A stretch of 56,120 nucleotides of DNA. Origin: an uncultured Ruminococcus sp. (GTDB taxonomy: Bacteria > Bacillota > Clostridia > Oscillospirales > Ruminococcaceae). A program made the translations under genes and the position numbers. The stretch covers positions 1-56,120 of the forward strand of contig CAMKMD010000020.1 in assembly GCA_946413815.1 (NCBI GenBank), written 5' to 3'. Shown here piece by piece: positions 8,012 through 15,606 of the stretch. A model generated the notes under the pieces. The model did not search any database and was not told the DNA's origin. It was given only the letters and a program-made list of their open reading frames with translations. The first letter of the stretch is position 1. The number at the start of each line of letters is the position of its first letter.

Positions 8012-8608
8012 TTATCTTCTCCTGTTGATATCCTGATACATCAGGCCGCATTTGTTGCAGTACCACACAAGCCTTCCTGTGCGGAACATGGGCATATTGA
8101 ACTGGAGATCCCATTCGGGATACTGTCTGAACATCATGAACTGGCTGTCGCTGACATAGGCCACGAAGGATATATAATGCTCCTTGGTCATTTCGTGATC
8201 TGAGGAGACATACCATTCTCCGCCCATATCCTCTGTTCTGAGCCGTTCGCTCTCTTCTGCCTTCCGGGGCTCGAGAGCTGTCAGCTTATTGCCGCAGCAG
8301 GTGACAGATGCCTCGGAAGCAGAGGTTATGACATTGCCGCAGTCTTTGCATACATAAAACCTTATCTTTTTCATATCGCCTTTCTCGCTTTCGTTTTTTT
8401 CGATCCTTCCGGAGAGCAGTACCTGTACATCAGTGCCCAGTACCTCAGCGAGGGCAGGCAGCAGGGATACATCCGGGCATCCGCAGCCGCGCTCCCATTT
8501 TGATACCGCCTTGTCGCTCACGCCTATCCGCTCCGCAAGCTCCTTCTGTGTGAGCTTTTTTTCTGTCCTGAGCTGTCTTATCAGCCCGCCTGTTCTGATC
8601 TGATCCAT
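8012..8608 (-). CDS. XRE-type regulator with Cys-rich C-terminal domain
   Basis: Transcription factor candidate of 198 residues. Residues 5-60 are a Cro/CI helix-turn-helix ('LTQKELAERIGVSDKAVSKWERG'-type, with helix 3 'SDKAVSKWE'). The C-terminal part has 'YVCKDCGNVI', a Cys-Cys pair ('VTCCGNKL'), then 'SSDHEMTKEHYISFVAYV', and a last 'YCNKCGLMY'. The first two resemble a desulforedoxin-type metal knuckle, and 'HEMTKEHYI' resembles the superoxide reductase segment 'HPMTxEHYI'. A metal- or redox-responsive role is therefore likely but inferred. GGGAG precedes the ATG. Its promoter overlaps the stop codon of the upstream MATE gene, so read-through from MATE is also possible. Confidence 0.85.
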   Translation of the reverse strand: MDQIRTGGLIRQLRTEKKLTQKELAERIGVSDKAVSKWERGCGCPDVSLLPALAEVLGTDVQVLLSGRIEKNESEKGDMKKIRFYVCKDCGNVITSASEASVTCCGNKLTALEPRKAEESERLRTEDMGGEWYVSSDHEMTKEHYISFVAYVSDSQFMMFRQYPEWDLQFNMPMFRTGRLVWYCNKCGLMYQDINRRR

Positions 8609-8643
8609 AGTATCACTCCCTTGTATCGTTTAGGTATATCTTT

Positions 8644-8672
8644 ATTATAAACGAAAGAGAAACCCCCGTCAA
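8644..8672 (-). promoter_or_regulatory. Promoter of the XRE regulator gene
   Basis: TTGACG and TATAAT with a 17-bp spacer on the minus strand; the -35 box overlaps the stop codon of the MATE gene (8669-8671). Confidence 0.7.
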
Positions 8673-10024
8673 TCCACGCTCCGTAGAGTTGTATCCGGCT
8701 TCTGTCTGCTGAATATGTAGTAAGCAGCAAAGCACATGATGATCTGCAATATCGTAGAGCAGGGGATCGACATACCGATGAGGAAGAGGGAGCCGCCGCC
8801 TATCTTCTGCATGAGGAAGGCAACGGGTATCCTTACAAGGAATGCACCGCAAAGACCCTGCAGCATGACGAAGCCTGTTTTACCGATGCCGTTGAAGTAG
8901 CCGATGAAGCAGAAGAGAAAGCAGGTATTCAGGCAGTCTATGGCGTAGGCCTTGAGGTAATCCCAGCCGGCTCTGACGGTGTCAGGGTCATCGGAGAATA
9001 CTGATGCGAGGAGATCGCCGCGGAAGAAGGTGAGCAGGAACATAACAACGGCGAATGCAAGGGAGACTGCGATGCCGGTCTTCAGTGCCTGCTTTGCTCT
9101 CTCCGGCTTTCCGGCACCGTGATTCTGTGCCACGAAAGCGGTCATGGCCTGCATGAAGGAGATGGGGACGAGCATGATGAATACGCATACCTTCTCGGCA
9201 ACTCCGACGCCGGCAGAGGCGGTGACTCCGAGACGATTGACTATAGCGAGGATGACGAGGAAGGAGATGCCCACAAGGAGATCCTGGAGGGCTATGGGTG
9301 AGCCGATGCGTACTATGACGGAGGCATAGTTCTTCTTCAGCCTGATATATTCTCTGTGCAGTTCAAAGGGGAGGGCGGTATGGCGTATCATCACGAAGGA
9401 TACCGCAACGCTTATGAGCTGTGCCATGACTGTGGCAAGAGCTGCGCCGGGAGCACCGAGTCCGAATACCGCAACGAACAGCAGATCGCCTATGATATTG
9501 AACACGCAGGCTATTCCGACGGCTATGAGAGGCGTTCTGGAGTCGCCGAGACCGCGGAAGATACTGCCGAGGAGATTGTAGGCGGTTATAACGACAAAAC
9601 CTCCGCCGCATATCCTTATGTAACCGGCAGTCAGGGAGAAGGCCTCTTCGGGGGCCTGCATCATCTTTGCGAGAAGGGGAGCGCCTGCAAGGCTTATGGC
9701 TGTGAACAGGATACCTGCCGACGCAAACATCACAAGGCCTGTGCCTATGATTCTGGCAGCTTCCTCCGGCCGTTTCTGACCTATCCTCTGTCCTACGGCA
9801 ACTGTTATTCCCATGGAGAAGCTGACTATAAGGTTCGTGATAGTCATGATTATCTGTGAGCCTGTGGATACGGCCGATACATCTGCTGTTGTGCCGAACT
9901 GTCCGACAACGAGCAGGTCAACTGCTCCGTACATGGCCTGCAGGAACATTGCAAACAGCACCGGCAGCATGAAACGCAGCAGCTTTGAAAGTATAGGGCC
10001 GCTTGTGAGATCGTTGTTATTCAT
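8669..10024 (-). CDS. MATE-family multidrug/Na+ antiporter
   Basis: Inner-membrane exporter of about 451 residues with 12 hydrophobic segments in two related halves. The opening 'SGPILSKLLRFMLPVLFAMFLQAMYGAVD' (given here as a description of the first helix) and 'VGQFGTTADVSAVS' are typical of the DinF/NorM-like MATE proteins of Firmicutes. The frame stays open upstream to an ATG at 10126, but that ATG lies inside the -10 box of the promoter, so it cannot be the start. The ATG at 10024, preceded by GGAGG, is chosen. Substrates cannot be told. The leader carries a terminator hairpin just before the ribosome site, so expression is probably controlled by attenuation. The next gene downstream has its own promoter. 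Confidence 0.92.
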   Translation of the reverse strand: MNNNDLTSGPILSKLLRFMLPVLFAMFLQAMYGAVDLLVVGQFGTTADVSAVSTGSQIIMTITNLIVSFSMGITVAVGQRIGQKRPEEAARIIGTGLVMFASAGILFTAISLAGAPLLAKMMQAPEEAFSLTAGYIRICGGGFVVITAYNLLGSIFRGLGDSRTPLIAVGIACVFNIIGDLLFVAVFGLGAPGAALATVMAQLISVAVSFVMIRHTALPFELHREYIRLKKNYASVIVRIGSPIALQDLLVGISFLVILAIVNRLGVTASAGVGVAEKVCVFIMLVPISFMQAMTAFVAQNHGAGKPERAKQALKTGIAVSLAFAVVMFLLTFFRGDLLASVFSDDPDTVRAGWDYLKAYAIDCLNTCFLFCFIGYFNGIGKTGFVMLQGLCGAFLVRIPVAFLMQKIGGGSLFLIGMSIPCSTILQIIMCFAAYYIFSRQKPDTTLRSVD

Positions 10025-10036
10025 TGTTACCTCCAT

Positions 10037-10119
10037 AAAAAAGACGGACAAAACAGCGGGTATCCCCGCAGTCTTATCCGTCATCACTTCTGTGACGAAC
10101 GGCCGGCTTTTGTCCGGCC
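10037..10119 (-). promoter_or_regulatory. Attenuator-like leader of the MATE gene
   Basis: The leader RNA, about 95 nt long, contains a GGCCGG/CCGGCC hairpin (10101-10119), a small hairpin (10081-10098) and a long terminator-type hairpin (10043-10082) followed by TTTTTT (10042-10037), all before the GGAGG of the MATE gene. An open frame runs through the terminator from an ATG at 10082 into MATE. This is a classic layout for conditional termination, by ligand or by a stalled ribosome. I could not match it to a named riboswitch. Confidence 0.65.
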
Positions 10120-10124
10120 TGTCC

Positions 10125-10154
10125 ATTATAACACGGATAAGAGAAGGGTGTCAA
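10125..10154 (-). promoter_or_regulatory. Promoter of the MATE gene
   Basis: TTGACA and TATAAT with an 18-bp spacer on the minus strand. The expected transcript start is near 10118. Confidence 0.75.
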
Positions 10155-10169
10155 CACACTCCGGCGTAT

Positions 10170-10204
10170 AAAAAAATCAGCCCTCACAGGGAAAAACTGT
10201 GGGG
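10170..10204 (-). terminator. Terminator of the LacI-DUF5662-GH3 operon
   Basis: On the minus strand CCCCACAG pairs with CTGTGAGG around an A/T loop, then GCTGATTTTTTT follows. Confidence 0.75.
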
Positions 10205-10215
10205 ACTGTTATGTA

Positions 10216-11445
10216 TCATCTCAGGAGACCCATCTGCTCCTTCTTTCCGAGTATCCTGAGGACGCTCTCGTCAATGCGCTCTTCGCTGATACGGCCGCTC
10301 TGAACAGCCTCCTCGATGCCGCTGACTGCATCGGCGGTATCATAGGGCATGAGTATCACGTCGATACCTGCCTCGACTGCCATGACAGCAGCCTCTCCGG
10401 AGGAGTAGCTGTAGGCAATAGCGCCCATGCTGTGTGAATCAGTGATGGCGAGCCCTCTGAATCCGAGCTCGTCCCTGAGCCATTCCGTTGTTATTTTATA
10501 TGAAAGGTCTGCCGGAAGGTTGTCTTCTGCTCCGGAGACTATCTGATGTCCGATAAGCATGAAGTCTGCTCCGGCCTCGATGCCGCCTTTGAAGGCCCTG
10601 AATTCGGTCTCCTTCAGTTCCTCGTAGCTGCGCTCCATCCATACCGAACCGTAGTGAGTATTGGCACCGCCTGCGCCGAGACCGGGGAAGTGCTTGAGCG
10701 TTGAGCATATCCCTGCGGAGTGCAGACCGTCCGATACTGCCGCCGACATATCCGATACTATATCAGGGTCGGTGCTGAATATGCGTGAGCCCAGCTCGTT
10801 GTAGGGGTTGATATTGACATCTGCCACGGGTGCGAAATCAAGGTTGAAGCCGTATTCGGCAAGGTCCTTTCCGATGGCGGCGCCGGCCCTGAAGGCTTCC
10901 TCACGGTCGTTCATATTGCCGTAGTACACCATATCCCCAACGGGGTCGCTGCTCAGCTGCCACTGTACACGGGATATGGAACCTCCCTCCTCGTCAACCG
11001 ATATGAATGCTCCGATGCCGGTATCGTCCGTCAGCTCCATAAGCCCCTTGTTGAGCTCCTTCAGCTGCTCCGCATCGGTTATGTTCTGGTCAAAGAGTAT
11101 GAAGCCTCCTACGGGGTAGGCATCGTAGCAGGTCTGCATCCATTCATCGCTGTAGGTCACAACTCCGTAGCCTGAGAGCTGCTCCGGCGTTACTATGAAC
11201 ATCTGGCATACCTTGCTGTGAAGGTCCATAGCTGCGAGCCTTTCCTCTGCCGCTGAGGGCGGAGGCTCTGTGGGAGGTTCTGTGGGGGGCTCTGTCGCTG
11301 CCTCCGTTGGCTGCTCTGCCGGCTCAGCGGAGGCTTCGGTCTGGACTTCCGAAGGTTCGGACTGCCCGGGAGCTGTCTCTATGAGAGCGCAGCCTGTATT
11401 TGTCATAAGTGCAGCCAGGAGTATGACTGCTGTAAGCTTTTTCAT
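10216..11445 (-). CDS. GH3 lipoprotein, beta-N-acetylhexosaminidase-like (NagZ type)
   Basis: Predicted surface lipoprotein of 409 residues. The signal peptide ends in the lipobox 'TNTGC' with Cys19, followed by a Glu/Pro/Thr-rich linker (about 25-68). The catalytic domain of family GH3 (70-405) has 'FILFDQNI', 'SVDEEGGSISR', 'FAPVADVN', 'KHFPGLGAGG' and the nucleophile strand 'AITDSHSMGAIA', with Asp as the expected nucleophile. NagZ enzymes cleave GlcNAc from muropeptides, using a His in a 'DSH' motif; here the equivalent appears as 'NTHYG', so the His is kept but the Asp is Asn. Gene order LacI - DUF5662 - this gene, with gaps of 6 and 21 bp, implies one operon. AAGGA precedes the ATG. Confidence 0.9.
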   Translation of the reverse strand: MKKLTAVILLAALMTNTGCALIETAPGQSEPSEVQTEASAEPAEQPTEAATEPPTEPPTEPPPSAAEERLAAMDLHSKVCQMFIVTPEQLSGYGVVTYSDEWMQTCYDAYPVGGFILFDQNITDAEQLKELNKGLMELTDDTGIGAFISVDEEGGSISRVQWQLSSDPVGDMVYYGNMNDREEAFRAGAAIGKDLAEYGFNLDFAPVADVNINPYNELGSRIFSTDPDIVSDMSAAVSDGLHSAGICSTLKHFPGLGAGGANTHYGSVWMERSYEELKETEFRAFKGGIEAGADFMLIGHQIVSGAEDNLPADLSYKITTEWLRDELGFRGLAITDSHSMGAIAYSYSSGEAAVMAVEAGIDVILMPYDTADAVSGIEEAVQSGRISEERIDESVLRILGKKEQMGLLR

Positions 11446-11466
11446 TCTTGGTCCTTTATACTTTCA

Positions 11467-12036
11467 TTATGTGCAGTTCTTTTTATGCCTGCATTTCTTT
11501 ACCTGTCTGCGTATGTAGCGGAAGGTGTAGTCCTCTCCCTTGTCATTGAGCATACGCAGGAGGAATTCGAGCCTGCGCTTGGTCACTTCCTCTATGACTC
11601 TCTTGTTCTTGGCTCTGAGGAAATAGGTGAGCGGACAGGAATCGTTGTAGTTCTCGCCGTTATAGGTCTTTGAAGCGGCCACACGGTCGCAGAACATCTC
11701 AAAGAGGTATATATCCGGCATCCTGACCGGGTCAAGGGTGCCTGTCTTGGTGTTGTAGTCCGTCCAGTACTCAAAATGGTGCTTGTTCCTGCCCTTGTGG
11801 TGCATCCAGGCCTTTGAGTAGCCGTAAAGCTCTCTTTCCTGCTCGTTCGGGCTGCGTGTGCCCTGAAAGCAGAGCACGCCGGGGATGAACTCAGTGGGGG
11901 AGAACTTTGAGAGGTCGTGCAGCAGCCCTCTTAAGGGGATGCCTGCCCTGAAGCAGTGCAGCATGACCATATGGCGGTGGTGGAGAACAGTTTTCGTGTG
12001 TCCGATGAGGTTGCTGAAAAGATCCTTGGTCTGCAT
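11467..12036 (-). CDS. DUF5662 family protein
   Basis: Cytoplasmic protein of 189 residues matching DUF5662 by its motifs: 'GIPLRGLLHDLSKFSPTEF' and 'HHKGRNKHHFEYW', with many conserved His and Asp that could bind metal (an HD-like pattern). No function is established for the family as far as I know. The frame allows a GTG at 12042, but the ATG at 12036 fits the AGGTG ribosome site better. The gene lies 12 bp after the LacI gene and 21 bp before the GH3 gene, so all three are probably one transcript. Confidence 0.82.
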   Translation of the reverse strand: MQTKDLFSNLIGHTKTVLHHRHMVMLHCFRAGIPLRGLLHDLSKFSPTEFIPGVLCFQGTRSPNEQERELYGYSKAWMHHKGRNKHHFEYWTDYNTKTGTLDPVRMPDIYLFEMFCDRVAASKTYNGENYNDSCPLTYFLRAKNKRVIEEVTKRRLEFLLRMLNDKGEDYTFRYIRRQVKKCRHKKNCT

Positions 12037-12048
12037 CGTCACACCTGC

Positions 12049-13089
12049 TCAGTCATGGGGATTGCGGTCACGTATATCGAGGACACTGCCCTTGACGATG
12101 AGGTTTCCGCTGATGATGCGGCGACCTCCGGAATAGCCGGGATTCTCAAGCTTGCGCATGATAAGGCCTACTGATGCAGCAGCCATCTTATCGAGGTTAA
12201 CCTCTATTGTGGTGATGGTGGGGATGCAGATATTGGATACGGTATAGTTGTCATAGCCGACAACGGAAATATCCTCAGGCACCCTCACGCCCTTGGTCTT
12301 GAGTGCGTTTATTACCCTGAAAGCGGTCTCGTCGCTGTTGCATACGAAGGCGGTGGGCATCTCCTCGGGAAAGTCTATCTTGTCATAGAGGATGCCGTTG
12401 TCGCCTCTGTCGGAGATGGTCCAGTCCGGGCGGTAATCGAGATGGTTCTCGATGAGGCATTTTATATAGCCGAGGAAGCGGTCGTTGATGCTGCTGGTGG
12501 CATTGATCTTGCCGAAGAAGCCTATCTTGGTATGGCCCATCTCCACGAGATAGTCCGTGAGGACATAGCCGCCGTGGTAGCTGTCTGAGTTGACGGAATC
12601 CACGTTGAAGCGGTTGTCGTAGAAATCGACGAATATGAGCGGGAGGTCTATCTGGCTGATGGCACGGGTATAGCTGCGGTGTATCTGACCGATGACGATA
12701 ACGCCGTCCACCTTGTGCTCGGTGACCATATTCGGCAGTGTCCCGTTCTTCTCGCTCTCTGAGGTGATGCATTCATAGAGGGTGCTTACGTTCATGGCTG
12801 AGAGCTTGTTTGAGATAAGAGCGGTCAGTTCCCAGTAGAATGTTCCCTTGGGGCCGACGAATCTCTCCGATGTGAGTATGCCGATATTGCTGCCCGCCTT
12901 TGACAGCAGCGGCTTCTTCTTGTTGCTTTTTGTGTTTGAAGGGCGGTAGCCCATCTCGTCTGCGGTATCGCAGATCCTCTGTCTGAGCTCGGCGCTTACG
13001 CCGTCGCGGCCGGCAAGAGCGTTGGATACTGTTACCACGCTTACACCCAGCTTCTTGGCGATGTCGAGCATTTTAACTCCGTTTTTCAT
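12049..13089 (-). CDS. LacI-family transcriptional regulator
   Basis: DNA-binding repressor of 346 residues. The N-terminal helix-turn-helix and hinge (1-60) read 'MLDIAKKLGVSVVTVSNAL' and 'MGYRPS', the classic LacI/GalR signature. The rest is a periplasmic-binding-protein-like sugar-sensing core with 'DGVIVIGQIH', 'FVCNSDETAFRVINAL' and 'VVGYDNYTVSNICIPTITTI'. GGAGAG precedes the ATG. It heads an operon with DUF5662 and a GH3 glycosidase, so it probably senses a sugar and controls its own operon; the ligand is not predictable from sequence. An AT-rich TTAA-CG-TTAA-like site at about 13222-13237 beside the promoter could be its operator. Confidence 0.92.
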   Translation of the reverse strand: MKNGVKMLDIAKKLGVSVVTVSNALAGRDGVSAELRQRICDTADEMGYRPSNTKSNKKKPLLSKAGSNIGILTSERFVGPKGTFYWELTALISNKLSAMNVSTLYECITSESEKNGTLPNMVTEHKVDGVIVIGQIHRSYTRAISQIDLPLIFVDFYDNRFNVDSVNSDSYHGGYVLTDYLVEMGHTKIGFFGKINATSSINDRFLGYIKCLIENHLDYRPDWTISDRGDNGILYDKIDFPEEMPTAFVCNSDETAFRVINALKTKGVRVPEDISVVGYDNYTVSNICIPTITTIEVNLDKMAAASVGLIMRKLENPGYSGGRRIISGNLIVKGSVLDIRDRNPHD

Positions 13090-13208
13090 TTTCTCTCCTT
13101 AGAAAAATATGATATATTTTCATTCTATTTTTCACTTTTAATTCCTGATTCCGGATGTGCTGTGTCCGGCGAAGAATAAGGCTGTGAAAGCCATTGGAAT
13201 TAATAATT

Positions 13209-13217
13209 ATTATACCA
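13209..13217 (-). promoter_or_regulatory. Extended -10 promoter of the LacI operon
   Basis: Minus-strand TGGTATAAT lies 120 bp before the start codon; the -35 region (TTTAAT at 17 bp) is weak, which suits a regulated promoter. Confidence 0.5.
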
Positions 13218-13444
13218 TAGTTTAATTAACGATTAAAGTCCTTTCAGAAAACTTTGTAGGATGTTACAAATAACGCCTGTCGGGATTAAGCAGAATTACA
13301 ACATAAGACGACTTTGACGACGAGGTGCAGGATAAACAGACACTTTAATAATAAATAAAAAAACAGGTGCCTGAGAGACATCTGTAATACATTTACATAT
13401 AGTGTTGTTCTATGTAGAGGCGGCAGCAAGCCGCCACGGCCGCA
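13218..13444. other. Intergenic region, one hairpin
   Basis: No ORF with start signals was found. A GGCGGC/GCCGCC hairpin lies at 13419-13435, just after the stop codon of the 59-aa gene, and may help end its transcript, although no T-run follows on the minus strand. Confidence 0.4.
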
Positions 13445-13624
13445 TCAGATGCGGTCCGATGCATCCGCCTGATCTGCACGGTAGGGGTAGAGGTCCTCAT
13501 AGTTCTCCACGGCTTCATCCTTATGCGGATCGGCGGGGATAAGGCCTGTCATGTCACCCCAGGATGCGGAGGGGCAGAGGTATACCGCTTCATCGCGGCC
13601 GGATACCGGTTTCTTCTTTTTCAT
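13445..13624 (-). CDS. Small conserved-looking protein, 59 aa
   Basis: An ORF of 59 residues begins with ATG after GGGAGATG and encodes a basic start 'MKKKKPVSGRDEAVYLC', then 'CPSASWGDMTGLIP', 'VENYEDLYPYRAD' and an acidic end. Short proteins with a 'DxTGLIP' motif and a 'YexLY' motif are, from memory, common in clostridia and have no known function. There is no signal peptide or membrane helix. It lies downstream of the HPr-like gene, past that gene's terminator, with no clear promoter of its own. The motif content, the good ribosome site and balanced codon use make it a real gene rather than a chance ORF, at moderate confidence. Confidence 0.65.
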   Translation of the reverse strand: MKKKKPVSGRDEAVYLCPSASWGDMTGLIPADPHKDEAVENYEDLYPYRADQADASDRI

Positions 13625-13680
13625 ACTATCATCTCCCGCAGGTAGTATTTCCGTAAGGCGGCAGGATATACGCTAAAGAA

Positions 13681-13714
13681 GAACAAAACCGTCGTTCGTT
13701 ATGAACGGCGGTTC
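13681..13714 (-). terminator. Terminator of the HPr-like gene
   Basis: AACCGCCGTTC and GAACGACGGTT form an imperfect 11-bp stem on the minus strand, followed by TTGTTCTT, 9 bp after the stop codon. Confidence 0.7.
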
Positions 13715-13722
13715 TTTTACGG

Positions 13723-13962
13723 TCACTTTACGATGTACTTGCTGATCTCCTTGAGGAAGTCCTCTGCGTCATCAGTGTGAGCGTTCAGCTCGATGGGCTT
13801 GGAGAGGTCAAGACTGAAGATACCCATGATGGACTTAGCGTCTACTGCGTATCTGCCGGAAACGAGGTCTATATCGAATTCGTATCTCATTACGATGTTT
13901 ACGAAATCCTTGACATCGTTGATCGCCTGAAGTGAAACTGTAGTCTTGGTAATCTTTGACAT
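13723..13962 (-). CDS. HPr-like protein without the phosphoryl-accepting His
   Basis: A 79-residue protein with the length and fold pattern of HPr, the phosphocarrier of the PTS. The second half 'GRYAVDAKSIMGIFSLDLSKPIEL' (residues about 36-59) contains the Ser46-type regulatory site in 'AKSIMG'. The N-terminal active loop, normally 'GLHARPA', reads 'AINDVKDFV', so the His15 equivalent is missing. This is like Crh, which acts only in regulation (partner of CcpA after Ser phosphorylation). A regulatory rather than transport role is thus inferred. AGGAGG lies 8 bp before the second ATG (13962) but only 2 bp before the first (13968), so the second is chosen. It has its own promoter and terminator. 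Confidence 0.85.
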   Translation of the reverse strand: MSKITKTTVSLQAINDVKDFVNIVMRYEFDIDLVSGRYAVDAKSIMGIFSLDLSKPIELNAHTDDAEDFLKEISKYIVK

Positions 13963-14051
13963 GATCATTACCTCCTGTTTTCGAATAGGTGTGTGGTTGT
14001 TTTTTATTGTTTATTTCTTTTCCCTTGCAGCCTTTTCCCTGCTGCAACTAT

Positions 14052-14080
14052 ATAATAACACTAACAAATCCCGATGTCAA
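14052..14080 (-). promoter_or_regulatory. Promoter of the HPr-like gene
   Basis: TTGACA and TATTAT with 17-bp spacing on the minus strand. It is back-to-back with the rightward mtaB promoter, the two -35 boxes being only 5 bp apart. Confidence 0.75.
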
Positions 14081-14085
14081 GGCAC

Positions 14086-14114
14086 TTGCAATAAATTCGT
14101 AAAAACAGTATAAT
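14086..14114 (+). promoter_or_regulatory. Promoter of mtaB
   Basis: TTGCAA and TATAAT with 17-bp spacing, about 105 bp before the GTG start. Confidence 0.75.
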
Positions 14115-14139
14115 ATAAATAGTTCCTATATCTAATGCA

Positions 14140-14176
14140 ACTGTCATTATGCACAAGATGACAGTCACGTTTTTGT
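14140..14176 (+). promoter_or_regulatory. Possible attenuator in the mtaB leader
   Basis: A perfect 8-bp stem (ACTGTCAT/ATGACAGT) with a 10-nt loop is followed by CACGTTTTT about 20 nt after the predicted transcript start. It looks like a weak intrinsic terminator inside the 5' leader. Confidence 0.35.
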
Positions 14177-14219
14177 ACACTGTGCACATGACGGACTTTG
14201 AGCACCATTTGACAAAGAG

Positions 14220-15557
14220 GTGAATACTATTAATAATATACATAGAGTGAAATATGTGACCTTCGGCTGCAAGGTGAATCAGTACGAGACCCGCTGTCTT
14301 GAGACCGCTTTCAGCGAAAGGGGCTTCCTTACGGCTTCTCCGGAGGAGATGCCGGACTGTATAGTCATCAATTCCTGTACGGTCACAGGTTCCGGCGACA
14401 GCAAATCCCTCTACGCCGTAAGGAAGCTGCGGCGTGACTATCCGGATGCTGTCATCATCCTTACAGGCTGTCTTCCGCAGGCTGCCCCCGAGGTGCAGAA
14501 GGAGCTGCCGGAGGCCGATATCATAACCGGTACCAAGGACAGGAAGCACATCCCGCTGCTCGCAGAGGAGGCACTCAGAAAGCGGCAGCGTATCGTTGAG
14601 ATAAACAGCTACAGCAGCTCCGATGCCTTCGAGGTCATGGATTACCGCAGCGAGCTTTCGGAGGGCGGCGGTCATACCCGTGCCTTCATAAAGATACAGG
14701 ACGGCTGCAACTGCTTCTGCACGTACTGCATAATCCCCTATGCCCGTGGAAGATGCCGTTCCAAGCCGCCGGAGGTGCTGCGGGAAGAGGCGCAGCAGGT
14801 AGCGGCGGAGGGCTGCCGTGAGATAGTCCTGACGGGTATAAATATAGCCTTCTACGGAACAGAGTACGGTCTGCGCCTTGTGGATGCCGTGGAGATATGT
14901 GCCCGCACTGAGGGCATAGACCGTGTGCGTCTCGGCTCCATAGAGCCCGAGATGCTGCCGGAGGAGGACATCCGCCGGCTCGCTTCACTGCCCGGATTCT
15001 GCCCCCAGTTCCACCTTTCCCTGCAATCCGGCTGCGGCAGGACGCTGAAGGCCATGCGCCGCAGGTATACCCCGGAGGAGTATTACTCGCTCACTCAGCT
15101 GATACTCCGGTATTTCCCGGATGCCGCCTTCACCACGGATATAATGGTGGGATTCCCCGGCGAGACGGAGGAAGATTTTGCCGAATCCCTTGCCTTTGCG
15201 GAAAAGGTGGGCTTTGCGAAGATACACGTCTTCCAGTACTCCCCGAGGAAGGGGACTCCGGCTGCGGATATGGAACAGGTCCCGGAGAATGTAAAGAAGG
15301 AGAGAGCGGACAGGATGAAAGCGCTTGCCGCAGAGCTGAGGAGAAGATACCTTGAAAGGCAGGTGGGAAAGACCGTGCCAGTGCTGTTTGAGCGTGAAGA
15401 AGGAGAGGAATACGGCCATGGGTATGCGCCGGATATGACCCTCGTAAAAATTCCGGGGAAAAAATCAAAAAAAAGTTTGCGTAATTCCATATTTTATGTT
15501 ACAATAGAAGAAAGCAGTTTCGATCACTGCACCGGAAGAATAATAACGGAGCCCTGA
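14220..15557 (+). CDS. mtaB: tRNA N6-threonylcarbamoyladenosine (t6A) methylthiotransferase MtaB
   Basis: Radical SAM enzyme converting t6A at tRNA position 37 to ms2t6A. The order is standard: an N-terminal UPF0004 domain ('TFGCKVNQYETRCLE', 'NSCTVT', 'LTGC' with three cluster Cys), the radical SAM core with CxxxCxxC in 'CNCFCTYCIIPYARG', and a C-terminal TRAM-like domain. The length of 445 fits. 'GCKVNQYE' and 'IIPYARGRCRS' distinguish MtaB from MiaB and RimO. The start is uncertain: the frame opens with GTG at 14220, but AAAGAGG sits directly against it; a later start such as GTG at 14247 is possible. Its 3' end contains the promoter of purL. Confidence 0.92.
   Translation: MNTINNIHRVKYVTFGCKVNQYETRCLETAFSERGFLTASPEEMPDCIVINSCTVTGSGDSKSLYAVRKLRRDYPDAVIILTGCLPQAAPEVQKELPEADIITGTKDRKHIPLLAEEALRKRQRIVEINSYSSSDAFEVMDYRSELSEGGGHTRAFIKIQDGCNCFCTYCIIPYARGRCRSKPPEVLREEAQQVAAEGCREIVLTGINIAFYGTEYGLRLVDAVEICARTEGIDRVRLGSIEPEMLPEEDIRRLASLPGFCPQFHLSLQSGCGRTLKAMRRRYTPEEYYSLTQLILRYFPDAAFTTDIMVGFPGETEEDFAESLAFAEKVGFAKIHVFQYSPRKGTPAADMEQVPENVKKERADRMKALAAELRRRYLERQVGKTVPVLFEREEGEEYGHGYAPDMTLVKIPGKKSKKSLRNSIFYVTIEESSFDHCTGRIITEP
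15477..15505 (+). promoter_or_regulatory. Promoter of purL inside the end of mtaB
   Basis: TTGCGT and TACAAT with 17-bp spacing lie in the last 80 bp of mtaB. The leader holds a hairpin at about 15547-15583 (CGGAGC...GCTCCG) shortly before AAAGGAGAG. Confidence 0.6.
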
Positions 15558-15606
15558 ATGTATATAAATGCAGGGAGGCTCCGGACTATCAAAGGAGAGT
15601 AATTCT

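Noticed and set aside
10025..10126. Longer N-terminus for the MATE protein
   Set aside because: Its ATG lies within the -10 box of the only good promoter, so it would not be in the mRNA; GGAGG supports the start at 10024.
15568..15606. Longer N-terminus for PurL
   Set aside because: AAAGGAG is placed for the ATG at 15607, and the extra 13 residues do not fit the family.
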